Positions 8,552 through 18,446 of a stretch of DNA of 64,000 bases are shown piece after piece. The notes beneath the pieces are model-generated. The model ran no database searches. It was given only the letters and a program-made list of their open reading frames with translations, and was not told the DNA's origin. Positions within the stretch are counted from its first letter, which is position 1, and every line of letters starts with the position of its first letter. The position numbers and the translations under genes were made by a program. Source of the DNA: Carnobacterium_B sp045617425 (GTDB lineage Bacteria > Bacillota > Bacilli > Lactobacillales > Carnobacteriaceae); assembly GCF_045617425.1 (NCBI RefSeq), contig NZ_JAZLIO010000018.1, forward strand, positions 1-64,000, in the 5' to 3' direction.

Positions 8552-9955
8552 TTATTTACTTTCATAAATGAGTATGTAATGTATTTTATCAGTTTCTGGC
8601 TCAATAGACAATCTTGATTCCTTATATTCTACTAACCAAATAATTTCTTCGTTGCTATCTGTTACTAAAACGGCTTCTTCTCGTTTATTTCGCGGGATTT
8701 TTTGATCAATAAACAAATCCTTAATTTTTTTGCTCCCTGTCTCTAATCCTTTTAACGTCATACGGTCTCCTGGCTTTCGATTCCTAATCTGTAATGGCAG
8801 CTGAATACTTTCTGGATTTAACCAGACAACTTTTTGTGCATGACCTACATCTATCGATTTTTTTGTAGCTTCAAATAGTCCTATCTTTGCTCCATTGGGT
8901 AGAGAGAGCCACTCTCCTAGATTCAACGAATAACTATCTTGTATTTTTTTAGTAGTAACTTCTTGTTCATCTTCTTTAAAAAAGTAAAACTTATGATACA
9001 TTTTTTGACCGACCCAACTTCCAGGTAAGTTTAATTGACTATTTGGCTTATCTTTTTCGATTAATTCAATTATTTGCACTTGATGCTTTCTGCCAATTTC
9101 ACTAACTTCTTTATGAAATATTTTGTTAAATAAAATCTGCATTACTTGACGTTTCATTGCAGGTTCAAAGGTTAAAAACAAGGGTAGATTCAATTCCCAA
9201 CAATAGCGTCCCTTTTGAAGGCAGACATTCGCTGTTTGCTTTTCAATTTCCTTTTCAGCTATTGTGATTACGTCTTGCAGATCAGATGAAAAATTCGCAA
9301 AATGAGTTAATACTTGTGTGTTTTCCTTTTTTAGCAATGGAATGATTTGGTGTCTGTAACGATTTCTTGTATACTCCAAGCTGTTATTTGACTCATCTTC
9401 ATAAAAAGACACTGACCGTTCTTGACTATATTGATAGAGTGTTTTTTTACTATACTCTAGCAATGGCCGAGTCAGTTGTTTCCCGTAAAAGGTTCTGTTC
9501 TTTTTTATTCCTGCAATACTTCCTAATTGACCACCACGAACTAACCTCATTAAAATAGTTTCCATTTGATCATCCCCATGATGCCCAGTAAGTAGATGTG
9601 TAGCTTTTTGTTCTTTCAACACTTCATGAAAAAAAGCATATCTAAACTCCCTAGCTGCTACCTCTACTCCTTCAATAGGATGTTCCACTTCAGGCCATCT
9701 TTTAAAAAAAAATGGTATTTTATTAGTCGTACAGTAATGAGAAAGAAATTTTTCTTCTTCTATAGAAGCTTGTCTTAATTGGTGGTTTACGTGGACAACT
9801 CCAAACCAAGGTCTGATGGAATGCGGTAATCGCTGAATCAAATCTACTAATACCATAGAATCGACGCCACCAGATACAGCTAGCAGCAAACGATCCGTTG
9901 ATTTCCAATAGAGATTGTTTTGACAGCGTTCTAAAAAATCAAAATATATATCCAT
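8552..9955 (-). CDS. tilS: tRNA(Ile)-lysidine synthetase
   Basis: 467 aa from the start chosen here. It converts C34 of the CAU-anticodon tRNA-Ile to lysidine, which lets it read AUA. The PP-loop motif SGGVDS lies about 30 residues in, followed by VHVNHQLR and the TGHHGDDQMET helix, both family hallmarks. The C-terminal TilS domain includes the NRKPGDRM segment. An upstream ATG at 10030 is in frame, but it would read through the terminator-promoter gap, whereas ATG at 9955 has AAAGGAG at 7 bp. The gene precedes hpt. Confidence 0.95.
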   Translation of the reverse strand: MDIYFDFLERCQNNLYWKSTDRLLLAVSGGVDSMVLVDLIQRLPHSIRPWFGVVHVNHQLRQASIEEEKFLSHYCTTNKIPFFFKRWPEVEHPIEGVEVAAREFRYAFFHEVLKEQKATHLLTGHHGDDQMETILMRLVRGGQLGSIAGIKKNRTFYGKQLTRPLLEYSKKTLYQYSQERSVSFYEDESNNSLEYTRNRYRHQIIPLLKKENTQVLTHFANFSSDLQDVITIAEKEIEKQTANVCLQKGRYCWELNLPLFLTFEPAMKRQVMQILFNKIFHKEVSEIGRKHQVQIIELIEKDKPNSQLNLPGSWVGQKMYHKFYFFKEDEQEVTTKKIQDSYSLNLGEWLSLPNGAKIGLFEATKKSIDVGHAQKVVWLNPESIQLPLQIRNRKPGDRMTLKGLETGSKKIKDLFIDQKIPRNKREEAVLVTDSNEEIIWLVEYKESRLSIEPETDKIHYILIYESK

Positions 9956-10030
9956 TTTAACTGCTCCTTTACGTTCAATCTGGTCATTCTGGTGATTACT
10001 AGATAGACTCAACTCTCTTGAGTACAACAT

Positions 10031-10058
10031 AAAAAAGGATAAGTTTCCTTATCCTTCA
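10031..10058 (-). terminator. terminator after the S1-domain gene
   Basis: Minus-strand stem AAGGATAAG / CTTATCCTT with a GAAA-type loop, followed by six T. It ends the divIC / S1 group and shows that tilS must have its own start of transcription. Confidence 0.8.
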
Positions 10059-10068
10059 TCGTTATTTT

Positions 10069-10566
10069 TTAGTTACGGCGCCCGCCACGTCCACCGCGTT
10101 TGCCTTCTGTGTTACGTTTAAGAGAAGTTAAGCGATCATCACTGTCTTTTAAGAATGAACTCATCAATGAATCAAAATCTTCTTTCTTCGGACCAGCATT
10201 TCTTGATCCTCGGTCTGTTTTTTGGTAACCAGTACTACTGCGACTTGGACTGCTGCTTTCACGACGCCCTTGGTAACTGCTGCTACTGCTGCTGGTTCTT
10301 TCGCGAGATGGAGCAGTTGTTTCAACCGGTTTATCTACAGCACGTCTAATAGAAAGTCCAATTTTACCGTCATCTCCAATAGACATTACTTTAACAGTAA
10401 CTTGTTCTCCTACTTTTAACACGTCTTTGATATCCTTGATAAAGCTATCTGAAACTTCACTAATGTGAACTAACCCTGTTTTTCTATCACCTAAATCGAT
10501 GAACGCACCAAAATTCGTAATTCCTGAAACAGTACCTGTAACTTTTTCTCCAACTTCAATCGACAT
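10069..10566 (-). CDS. yabR: S1 RNA-binding domain protein (YabR-like)
   Basis: 165 aa. Residues about 4-75 form an S1 OB-fold (VGEKVTGTVSGITNFGAFIDLG, then VKVMSIGDDGKIGLSIR). The rest is a low-complexity Ser/Arg/Gly-rich tail ending GKRGGRGGRRN that probably binds RNA non-specifically. It matches the YabR / general stress protein 13 family found next to divIC. The precise role is not established; ribosome or RNA association is likely. A good SD (AGGAGG) lies upstream. Confidence 0.85.
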   Translation of the reverse strand: MSIEVGEKVTGTVSGITNFGAFIDLGDRKTGLVHISEVSDSFIKDIKDVLKVGEQVTVKVMSIGDDGKIGLSIRRAVDKPVETTAPSRERTSSSSSSYQGRRESSSPSRSSTGYQKTDRGSRNAGPKKEDFDSLMSSFLKDSDDRLTSLKRNTEGKRGGRGGRRN

Positions 10567-10691
10567 ATAAAATTGCTTCCTCCTTAAAACTTGTACGGTT
10601 ATTATACCATGTTATCTTGTGACATAAAACGATTATTTAATTTATTAAACCTAAAATTACTCTACTAAACGATTCCCATTTATTAATTTGG

Positions 10692-11105
10692 TTATTCTTC
10701 AGAATTAGGTGTTTTTTCAATTTCATTAGCTGCATTGTCTTCAGGTAAACTAAAAATAATTTCATTCTCTTCAGATAAATAATACTGACTACGGGCTACT
10801 TTAGCAACATAATCTTCATCTTCTAACTTTTTAATTTGATTATTTAAATTTTCTTGTTTTTTTTCAACTAGCTTTAGTTCGTTTTGAGCTTCTTTTTTTT
10901 CTTGCTCCATTTGAGAGATTGTTTGAGTATTTGTCCATATGTTGATGGCAAATCCTGAAACAAAGAAACAGCTAATAGCAAGAATACCAGCGATTCTTCT
11001 GCGCATGTGACGTTTGAGTTTGCGTTCTCGAAGTGCTTGAAGTGTTTTGTTATGTGTGTATTCATTAGTTAATTTAGCTACATTCGTTTGGTTTTCTTTC
11101 TTCAT
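10692..11105 (-). CDS. divIC: septum formation initiator DivIC/FtsB
   Basis: 137 aa bitopic divisome protein. A basic cytoplasmic N-terminus (residues 1-38, with KLKRHMRRR) is followed by one transmembrane segment (about 39-58), a coiled coil (about 62-100, QMEQEKKEAQNELKLVEKKQ) and a short extracytoplasmic C-terminus with YVAKVARSQYYL, as in DivIC. It partners FtsL/DivIB in septal wall synthesis. It follows rqcP at about 140 bp, the conserved order yabO-(yabP/Q)-divIC-yabR. Confidence 0.92.
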   Translation of the reverse strand: MKKENQTNVAKLTNEYTHNKTLQALRERKLKRHMRRRIAGILAISCFFVSGFAINIWTNTQTISQMEQEKKEAQNELKLVEKKQENLNNQIKKLEDEDYVAKVARSQYYLSEENEIIFSLPEDNAANEIEKTPNSEE

Positions 11106-11248
11106 AAAAACGATTCACCTTCTATTCTCACTTTATGAAATGATTATAGCAAGAAAGCAGTTACTTTGTCTATCTATCAGCTAAAATACACTAACTATTT
11201 TTTAGCTATACCTCTAAAAAGGAAGTTGGTTAAACCATTTTTGTAGAT

Positions 11249-11518
11249 TTAGTTAGTTGGTTCTTCCCTATATGTTTCGCTAAGAATGCTAAACATTTCT
11301 TTTGATTCATCCTTTTTAGTTGTCTCAACGATTTTATCAATCTTAACGACTAACGTTTTATTTCCAAATGCGATCGTTAATTCATCACCTACTTTTACAT
11401 CTGAAGAAGATTTAGCCGGTATACCATTAATTTGAATACGGCCTTTATCTGCTACTTCTTTTGCAATCGTACGACGTTTAATAATTCGAGATACTTTCAA
11501 AAATTTATCTAATCTCAT
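11249..11518 (-). CDS. rqcP: S4-domain protein RqcP (YabO)
   Basis: 89 aa, essentially one S4 RNA-binding domain (MRLDKFLKVSRIIKRRTIAKEVADKG region, residues 1-60). In B. subtilis RqcP works with RqcH in alanine tailing of stalled nascent chains on 50S subunits. The start ATG overlaps the stop of the yabN-like gene by 4 bp (ATGA), so the two are translationally coupled. Confidence 0.92.
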   Translation of the reverse strand: MRLDKFLKVSRIIKRRTIAKEVADKGRIQINGIPAKSSSDVKVGDELTIAFGNKTLVVKIDKIVETTKKDESKEMFSILSETYREEPTN

Positions 11519-12570
11519 TCCTTATTCCTCTTTTCTTCTGCTTTTATTTTTTGCCAAATTGCGTCGACTTCTTCTGGTGTTTCTGCTTTAACGCCATCAA
11601 AAACATGAGGGTGACGTCGCCGAAGCTTCTTATTCAAGGTCTCAATCACTTCTTCAAATGAAAAGTATCCTGTCTGCTCACCAAAATTTGTATGGTAGAG
11701 CACTTGCATTAAGACATCGCCTAACTCTTCTACCATATTATCAATATCCTTATTTTCGACTGCTGCTTTAAATTCCAGTACTTCTTCTTCCATATAAGCA
11801 ACTAAAGTCTCATGGTTTTGTTCTTTTATCCAAGCATCGCCGTTTTCTCCTGTAATAGCATCCATATAATGCTGGACGGTCTGAAATGATTTTGTTCGTT
11901 CATCTACTTCTAATGGAGGAACGTATAACGATGTTAAATTATGGACACCTTCCATGCGATCCAGTTCAAATAAGGGCAACCATTCTATTTTTTCATTCTT
12001 GCCCCCTGCTTCATGAACTAAAGCTACTGAATGTTCATCAGGGTATTTCTCCATTAAAGTTAATTTTACCTCACTTGCAATATACTCATTGAAAACTTGC
12101 ATGACAATAATGTGCTGACTGACTTCCAATTGGTCTTGATTTAAACTTAATGCATCAACCAATTGAAATCCTTCCACTGGATCAATTTTTACTGCTTGAA
12201 AAAGATCGTCTAAAAAACTCTTCCCGCCTTTGATCTCAATCGAAATACCGGATTTATTTTCCAATAACAATTGAACGGATTTTTCAGCTACCATTGGATG
12301 TCCTGGAACAGCATAAATAATATCTTCTTTTTGAGCTGCTAGTAGCAATTCTTTGACAATCGTCTTATAAACATCTTCGAATTGATTGTTCCCTTCATAA
12401 ATTGCATCAAATGATTGAAAAATCAGCCCGTCTTGCTCTAAATCTTTCACAACTGGATGTAACTTAGTTCGTAAATACAACGGCTGTTCTTTCTTCAACA
12501 ATTGATACACTCCAAAAGGAAGTTGTTCAATGTCTCCCGGACCAAGCCCAACCACTTTAATTTTCCCCAT
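11515..12570 (-). CDS. yabN: YabN-like tetrapyrrole methylase-fold / MazG nucleotide pyrophosphohydrolase
   Basis: 351 aa two-domain protein. Residues about 1-215 resemble a tetrapyrrole (corrin/porphyrin) methylase fold, beginning IKVVGLGPGD. Residues about 245-345 are a MazG domain with the metal-binding EEEVLEFKAAVENKD / EELGDVLMQVLYH helices and RRRHPHVFDG. MazG domains remove non-canonical NTPs. B. subtilis YabN is longer, with an extra MazG-like half, so this is a single-MazG version. It overlaps rqcP by 4 bp and follows the flippase gene closely: a mfd - flippase - yabN - rqcP operon. Confidence 0.88.
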   Translation of the reverse strand: MGKIKVVGLGPGDIEQLPFGVYQLLKKEQPLYLRTKLHPVVKDLEQDGLIFQSFDAIYEGNNQFEDVYKTIVKELLLAAQKEDIIYAVPGHPMVAEKSVQLLLENKSGISIEIKGGKSFLDDLFQAVKIDPVEGFQLVDALSLNQDQLEVSQHIIVMQVFNEYIASEVKLTLMEKYPDEHSVALVHEAGGKNEKIEWLPLFELDRMEGVHNLTSLYVPPLEVDERTKSFQTVQHYMDAITGENGDAWIKEQNHETLVAYMEEEVLEFKAAVENKDIDNMVEELGDVLMQVLYHTNFGEQTGYFSFEEVIETLNKKLRRRHPHVFDGVKAETPEEVDAIWQKIKAEEKRNKE

Positions 12571-12580
12571 TCAGTTCTGC

Positions 12581-14167
12581 CTACTTTCTTAACATTTTTT
12601 TACCAAACGGAAGAGACAACCATTCACGAATCGTTAACACGTTACATTTTATCATTAGCCATAAAAAGACCCCAATACCTGTAACGCCACCTAGTACTGT
12701 GTAACCAAAAGCGGCTAATCGATTCTCTTCTATTAAGGCACTATTTCCAAACCATTTCATCTCGAACCATACTATAATAGCCATTACACCACAACTGAAC
12801 AGCAATTTCCATCCAAAACTTTTTTCCGTTAAACTTTCCTTTATTTCTTTAGGTAAATCCCACCACATAATGATTAAGATAACCAATAAACCGATTATAG
12901 TTGCTCCACTTGAGCCAAGTGTTCCAAATTGTTCAACGAGCCACTCGTTCAATACTATTTTTATGCCTAATCCAATCAGCAAGCCGATTAAAGCCACTTG
13001 ATGTTTATTTTGACTTTGAAAAATAGCATTGTAAGCTCCAATTAATGATGTTAAAAAAATGGATACGCTGTATACGCTCAACACTAGACTTCCATCTGTA
13101 TCGCCAAACAACACTAAATTTAAATACGGCATCAATACAATAATACCGGTAGTAGCTGCCATCGCAAAGGTCGCCGTTATCCGCATTAACGATTTTCCGG
13201 TGCGAATAAACGTTTTTCTATTCTGTTGGGCAAATGATTGACTCAGTAAAGGAATCAAACTTGCAGAAAAAGCGGTAGCGACTACCATCCCTAATTGGAC
13301 AAGTGGTTGACCACGGTCATAGATTCCTTTTAAGTTTTTCGCCTCAAAAGGATTCAATCCATTTTCTACTAATCCATTATAAAGTGTAAACGAATCGATC
13401 AGCTGCATAAGAATGAGTAATGCACTCAGTAAACACATGGTGACACCTTCTGTAGCAAATCGTTTTGCAATAGTCGCGTAGTTAACTGTTTCAGGAATCG
13501 GACTTACTTCTGTATTTCGCTCTGACGTAAAAGACCGTTGCTTAAACAGGGCTACACCTAAAATAATGCAAGCAACTAGACCCGCTACCCAAGAACTACT
13601 CATAGCAATGGTCCCCATTTGGTACTCGTCCCATTGACTGCGCGTATACACATAAGCGGCGACCAAGATCACAGCCACCCGTACAAATTGTTCTCCCACT
13701 TGAGAGACAGCTGTTGGCAGCATACGAAAGGTTCCTTGGAAATAACCACGACTGACCGCTAAAAACGGGATTAGCAAAAACAACCACGAAACGGTTTGAA
13801 TAATTGGTTCTAAATTAGCATCGCCCATCCAATTCGCAATCAGCTCCGCCGAAAAATAAATACCTAAGAAAAAGAATCCCGAAAGAATGCTTAATAAAAT
13901 AAACGATTTTTTCAAGAGACTTTTTCGCTCATTCTCCGTAGATGTTTCAGCGACTAACTTGGATAAGAAAATCGGAAATCCACTTAAAGCTATAGTCATT
14001 GCAATGCCATATATCGGATAGATTTGTTGATATACATAAAACCCTGAATTCCCAACCATATTTTGAAAAGGAACACGGTAAACGGCACTTAATATTTTGG
14101 CAATAAAGGCCGCTGCCGATAGAATGATCGCCCCATTCATCATTTTTTTCATTTGTTGATTTTCCAA
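12581..14167 (-). CDS. polysaccharide/lipid flippase of the MOP superfamily (SpoVB/YabM, MurJ-like)
   Basis: 528 aa with about 14 hydrophobic segments, the usual topology of the MOP family that flips lipid-linked sugars including lipid II. The N-terminus MKKMMNGAIILSAAAFIAKI, with YRVPFQN and FYVYQQIYPIYG soon after, is characteristic of the YabM/SpoVB group. I chose TTG at 14167, preceded by GCGAGGG at about 8 bp. A longer in-frame TTG at 14227 lies 4 bp from the mfd stop but has no clear ribosome site. It sits between mfd and yabN, as in other Firmicutes. Confidence 0.88.
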   Translation of the reverse strand: MENQQMKKMMNGAIILSAAAFIAKILSAVYRVPFQNMVGNSGFYVYQQIYPIYGIAMTIALSGFPIFLSKLVAETSTENERKSLLKKSFILLSILSGFFFLGIYFSAELIANWMGDANLEPIIQTVSWLFLLIPFLAVSRGYFQGTFRMLPTAVSQVGEQFVRVAVILVAAYVYTRSQWDEYQMGTIAMSSSWVAGLVACIILGVALFKQRSFTSERNTEVSPIPETVNYATIAKRFATEGVTMCLLSALLILMQLIDSFTLYNGLVENGLNPFEAKNLKGIYDRGQPLVQLGMVVATAFSASLIPLLSQSFAQQNRKTFIRTGKSLMRITATFAMAATTGIIVLMPYLNLVLFGDTDGSLVLSVYSVSIFLTSLIGAYNAIFQSQNKHQVALIGLLIGLGIKIVLNEWLVEQFGTLGSSGATIIGLLVILIIMWWDLPKEIKESLTEKSFGWKLLFSCGVMAIIVWFEMKWFGNSALIEENRLAAFGYTVLGGVTGIGVFLWLMIKCNVLTIREWLSLPFGKKMLRK

Positions 14168-14230
14168 TTTTCTGCCCTCGCTTATATGACCTAAATCAGC
14201 AATTTGTGCTTCTTTTTTTATGACCAAAGA

Positions 14231-17200
14231 CTAGTCAGTCTCTTTTGAACGATAGTTAACAATATTTTGAGCAAACTTTTCAATGTATCCCAACCATTGA
14301 TAGGTTGGTTCTTTTTTCAATTGTAGCGTAACCATTAAACGGTCTTTCTTGACAGCCACATTTGCTCTTAAAGGCACTTCACTTAACGATCTAAATACTT
14401 CTTCTGCCGGCAACGACTGAGTTCCTACAACAGAAAATGTTAACTCAACTTCATCGCCTGTTCGTTTGATTGTTTCTATCAGTGCACGTTCGCCATACAT
14501 TTTGATTAATCCAATTGTTAACAAGTCTGCTACTTCATCTGCATACTCCCCAAAACGATCAATTAAATCATCCTGTAGTTCTACATATTGTTCGTGTGAT
14601 TTCAATTCTCGGATTCGCTTGTAAATTTCAATTTTTTGACGTTCATCTTCTATATACGTACCTGGTAGATAAGCGTTTATTCCTAAATCAATTTCAACTT
14701 GTGTTTTTTCTTCTTTCGCGTCTATTCCTCGTTTACGGGCTACTGCTTCACTTAACATCTCAGAATACAAATCAAATCCAACTGAATCTATAAACCCATG
14801 TTGCTGTGCTCCTAATAGATTTCCAGCACCACGAATCGATAAGTCACGCATGGCGATCTTAAATCCTGAGCCTAGTTCAGTAAAATCTTTAATCGCTTGT
14901 AATCTTTTTTCACTGACTTCATTTAATACTTTATTTGGTTGATACAAGAAGTAGGCATACGCAACACGGTTACTTCTACCTACACGACCACGTAGTTGAT
15001 ACAATTGTGATAATCCCATATGATCTGCATTCTCTACAAACAACGTATTTACATTGGGCATATCGACACCAGTCTCAATGATCGTAGTGGTGACTAACAT
15101 GTCGTATTCCCCTTCAATAAATTGCAGCAACGTGTTCTCAAGTTGTCCTTCTGTCATTTGCCCATGGGCATATCCAATTCTCGCGTCTGGAATCAGCTGT
15201 TGTAGTTCATCTACTTTTTTCTCAATCGTGGCTACTCGATTATATAAATAAAAAACTTGTCCGCCGCGTGCCATTTCTCGTTCCACAGCTTCACGTATTG
15301 CTCCTAGATTTTGTTCCATTACGTATGTCTGAACCGGATAACGATTTGCTGGTGGGGTTTCGATAACAGATAAGTCTCTTACACCTAGCATCGACATGTG
15401 GAGTGTTCGTGGAATAGGCGTTGCAGTCAAGGTTAGGACATCCACTTGCGCTTTTAATTGTTTTAGTTTCTCTTTATGCTTCACACCAAAGCGTTGTTCC
15501 TCATCTACTATCAGTAAACCGATATCTTGAAATTCAATATCTTTTGATAAAATACGGTGTGTTCCGACCACAATATCAACTTGTCCTTTTTTTAGACCTG
15601 CGATGGTTTCATTCTGCTGTTTTTTGGTTCGGAAACGACTCAATAAACCAATCTCAATTGGAAAATCAGCAAAGCGTTGCAACATCGTTTCATAATGCTG
15701 CTGCGCTAAAATAGTTGTTGGAACTAAAAAAGCTGCTTGTTTTCCTTCTTGGACAGCTTTAAAAATTGCCCGCATTGCTACTTCTGTTTTACCATATCCA
15801 ACATCACCAACAAGTAAACGATCCATCGGTTTTTTCTGTTCCATATCATGTTTGATTTCAGCAGTACTACGCAATTGATCATCTGTTTCTGTATATGGAA
15901 AAGCATTCTCGAATTCCTCTTGATAAGCATCATCTGGAGAAAATGCATACCCTACTTCTTGTTCCCTGGCAGCGTATAGCTCAATGAGCTCATCCGCTAT
16001 GTCTTCTATTTTAGTCGCCACTTTTTTCTTTGTTTTAGCCCACTCTGTTCCGCCTAATTTATTGACTCTTGGCGTTTTCGCTTCGGAAGAAACATATTTT
16101 TGCAATAAATTAAGTTGAGTTACAGGAATAAATAATTTCGCATCATCTTTATAAATGATTGACATATAATCTTGATGAATGCCATCAATTTCAAGAGTTT
16201 CCATTCCCGTATATTTTCCGATTCCGTGATTAACATGGACAACGTAATCCCCAGGATTCAGTTCGCTGTAACTTTTTAAGCGTTCTGCATTTGATAATGT
16301 TTGGCGTCTAGCAGTTTTCTTAGTGACTTTATTGAATAGCTCTCGTTCGGTAATGACTACCAGTTTATCAGTTGGCATCTCAAAACCTGACTGAACATAC
16401 CCTTCAACGATTTGCACTTTTTCAAGTTCAATCCTAGCAGGCTTGACTATTTTACTCGTAATTTCAAAATCTTTGAACGTTTGATGTACTTTTTTAGCTC
16501 GATCAGCGTTTGGTACCATGATGATAATCGTATTTTTTTGTTTTATCCAACGATCCATCTCTGTTTTAAGTAACGGCATTTGACCAAAAAATTGCTGCAT
16601 ATTCCGATATTGAAAAGCATGAATGTGATTAAACCGAGTATTTCCCATTCCTTTTTGAAAAACTGCAAAGTATAAGATACTCGTGTTTAATGCTTTTAAT
16701 TGATCACGAAAATTATTTGAAAAGACTTGATTTTGCAGAATACGTCGCTCACTTAGTTTACTGGTTACCCATTCCGCTTCTTCTTCACTTAAACGACGAT
16801 CAGTATCCATTATTCTAGGATACTCATCCATCACAACTATTCCTTTTTTACTCATATAATCCAATACACTATTTTTTTCAGGGTAAATAAAATCTGTAAA
16901 CATCGTTAATTCATCAATTGGTTCACCTTTTTGGAAAGCATCTGAAATAGGTGTCATTTGCTTGATAAACGTTTGTTTTTCGGAAGCATCTTGTATTAAT
17001 CCTAGATTTCTTTCGACAGCTTTACTAAATATAGGCGCTGCAGCCTTTAATTGTTCTCTTGTATAAACGGTATCTGTTGCGGGAAGAATAGTTGCTTTTT
17101 CAATTGTTTGAATGGAACGTTGTGTAGCAGCATCAAAATAACGCAACGAATCAACTTCAGTATCAAACAAATCGATCCGAATCGGAAATTCTTCGGTTAG

Positions 17201-17752
17201 AGAATAAATATCGACAATTCCACCGCGAATACTAAATTCACCTGGACTGTTCACTAATTGTTGGCGATTATAACCCATGTCTACTAATCTTTGAGATAAA
17301 TGAGTTAAGTCCAATTCGCCTCCTTGTTTGATCGTAAATTGAGCGGCCTGCCATATTTCTTTTGGCGGCAATAATTTACGCACACCCGCAAGAGGTACGA
17401 TCACAACACCAAATTTTTCAGATAACAAAAAATCTAATGTTGCTACTCGTTCAGCTCTTGCCTCAGGTGAAGCTACAGACATTTCCGCATAGATCATTTC
17501 ATCAACCGGAAAAAGGTGTAGTCGGTCTTCAGGTACCCAATCTGCAAAATCTTCCATCAACTGATTGGCATGAAATAAATTATGCGTCACAATAATAAAT
17601 GGCTTTTTCTTTTCTGCTACTAACGTACTCAGGACTAACGTTCTTGCTGAACCAGATAATCCTGTTATCAATTGTGATTGATGTTGCTCTAGTTGATCTA
17701 GCAAAGCTTTGACATCAGGCGCATCAGCTAGTATTTTTTTTATGTCTCCCAC
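14231..17752 (-). CDS. mfd: transcription-repair coupling factor
   Basis: 1173 aa. Mfd releases RNA polymerase stalled at DNA lesions and recruits UvrA. An N-terminal UvrB-like region is followed by the RNAP-interaction (CarD-like) domain around ELNPGDYVVHVNHGIGKYTG. The RecG-like translocase has Walker A LLVGDVGYGKTEV, the DEEQRFG box, TATPIPRTLH, and motif VI LRGRVGR. The C-terminal D7 regulatory domain closes the protein. TTG at 17770 is in frame but contains the SD itself (GGAAGGAG), so GTG at 17752, 8 bp after it, is the likely start. It follows pth, the usual pair. Confidence 0.97.
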   Translation of the reverse strand: MGDIKKILADAPDVKALLDQLEQHQSQLITGLSGSARTLVLSTLVAEKKKPFIIVTHNLFHANQLMEDFADWVPEDRLHLFPVDEMIYAEMSVASPEARAERVATLDFLLSEKFGVVIVPLAGVRKLLPPKEIWQAAQFTIKQGGELDLTHLSQRLVDMGYNRQQLVNSPGEFSIRGGIVDIYSLTEEFPIRIDLFDTEVDSLRYFDAATQRSIQTIEKATILPATDTVYTREQLKAAAPIFSKAVERNLGLIQDASEKQTFIKQMTPISDAFQKGEPIDELTMFTDFIYPEKNSVLDYMSKKGIVVMDEYPRIMDTDRRLSEEEAEWVTSKLSERRILQNQVFSNNFRDQLKALNTSILYFAVFQKGMGNTRFNHIHAFQYRNMQQFFGQMPLLKTEMDRWIKQKNTIIIMVPNADRAKKVHQTFKDFEITSKIVKPARIELEKVQIVEGYVQSGFEMPTDKLVVITERELFNKVTKKTARRQTLSNAERLKSYSELNPGDYVVHVNHGIGKYTGMETLEIDGIHQDYMSIIYKDDAKLFIPVTQLNLLQKYVSSEAKTPRVNKLGGTEWAKTKKKVATKIEDIADELIELYAAREQEVGYAFSPDDAYQEEFENAFPYTETDDQLRSTAEIKHDMEQKKPMDRLLVGDVGYGKTEVAMRAIFKAVQEGKQAAFLVPTTILAQQHYETMLQRFADFPIEIGLLSRFRTKKQQNETIAGLKKGQVDIVVGTHRILSKDIEFQDIGLLIVDEEQRFGVKHKEKLKQLKAQVDVLTLTATPIPRTLHMSMLGVRDLSVIETPPANRYPVQTYVMEQNLGAIREAVEREMARGGQVFYLYNRVATIEKKVDELQQLIPDARIGYAHGQMTEGQLENTLLQFIEGEYDMLVTTTIIETGVDMPNVNTLFVENADHMGLSQLYQLRGRVGRSNRVAYAYFLYQPNKVLNEVSEKRLQAIKDFTELGSGFKIAMRDLSIRGAGNLLGAQQHGFIDSVGFDLYSEMLSEAVARKRGIDAKEEKTQVEIDLGINAYLPGTYIEDERQKIEIYKRIRELKSHEQYVELQDDLIDRFGEYADEVADLLTIGLIKMYGERALIETIKRTGDEVELTFSVVGTQSLPAEEVFRSLSEVPLRANVAVKKDRLMVTLQLKKEPTYQWLGYIEKFAQNIVNYRSKETD

Positions 17753-17807
17753 TGTAAGAGCTCCTTCCAATCTATTTTTCCATTTACAAACTGATCATTA
17801 AAATGAA

Positions 17808-17838
17808 CAAAAGAAGCTCAGAATTTTCTGGGCTTCAT
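17808..17838 (-). terminator. possible terminator between pth and mfd
   Basis: Minus-strand stem GAAGCCCAGAA / TTCTGAGCTTC with a very short loop and a modest T tail (TTTTGTT). It may only attenuate transcription into mfd. Confidence 0.6.
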
Positions 17839-17870
17839 TGCTTTTTTTAATTTTACATTTTACTAATTGT

Positions 17871-18446
17871 TTATGCGTTCTTTTTCTTATTAAATTGATT
17901 CATAACCTCTAAATATGGATGTCCTTCTATCCAATACTCTAATGCTGCTACACTATCTTTAATGGTAATCAACAGTTCTTCGTGTTGATTCTTAGGAAAA
18001 CCACTTAACACATGCTGTATAACGGTTTGTTTCCCCATTGGACGATCGATTCCAATTCGAATACGGTTGAAGTCTGATGTATCTATGTGTTGAATAATAC
18101 TCTTAATCCCATTGTGTCCACCTGCACTGCCTTTTTGACGTAAGCGTAATTTTCCAACAGGCAAATCTAAGTCGTCGTAAATGACGACTAAGTCCTTTAT
18201 CTCCACATTAAAATAATCCATTAACTGCCGAACAGCTCTTCCCGAATCATTCATAAATGTTTGCGGTTTTACTAAAAGAACTTTTTCTGTTCCAACAAAT
18301 GCTTCTGCATACAGTGATTCAAATTTCGTTTTACTAAACTCCATGTTATGCTGAATCGCAAATTCATCCACTGCAATAAACCCAATATTGTGTTTTGTAT
18401 TTTTATATTTTGCGCCAGGATTTCCCAAGCCAACAATCATTTTCAT
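17871..18446 (-). CDS. pth: peptidyl-tRNA hydrolase
   Basis: 191 aa. It recycles peptidyl-tRNAs dropped from ribosomes. Family motifs are present in order: VGLGNPGAKYKNTKHNIGF at the N-terminus (catalytic His in KHNIGF), KPQTFMNDSG, DDLDLPVGKLRLR and GSAGGHNGIKSI. Length is typical. It is the first gene of the leftward pth-mfd-flippase-yabN-rqcP group, and its upstream gap holds an extended -10 promoter. Confidence 0.96.
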   Translation of the reverse strand: MKMIVGLGNPGAKYKNTKHNIGFIAVDEFAIQHNMEFSKTKFESLYAEAFVGTEKVLLVKPQTFMNDSGRAVRQLMDYFNVEIKDLVVIYDDLDLPVGKLRLRQKGSAGGHNGIKSIIQHIDTSDFNRIRIGIDRPMGKQTVIQHVLSGFPKNQHEELLITIKDSVAALEYWIEGHPYLEVMNQFNKKKNA

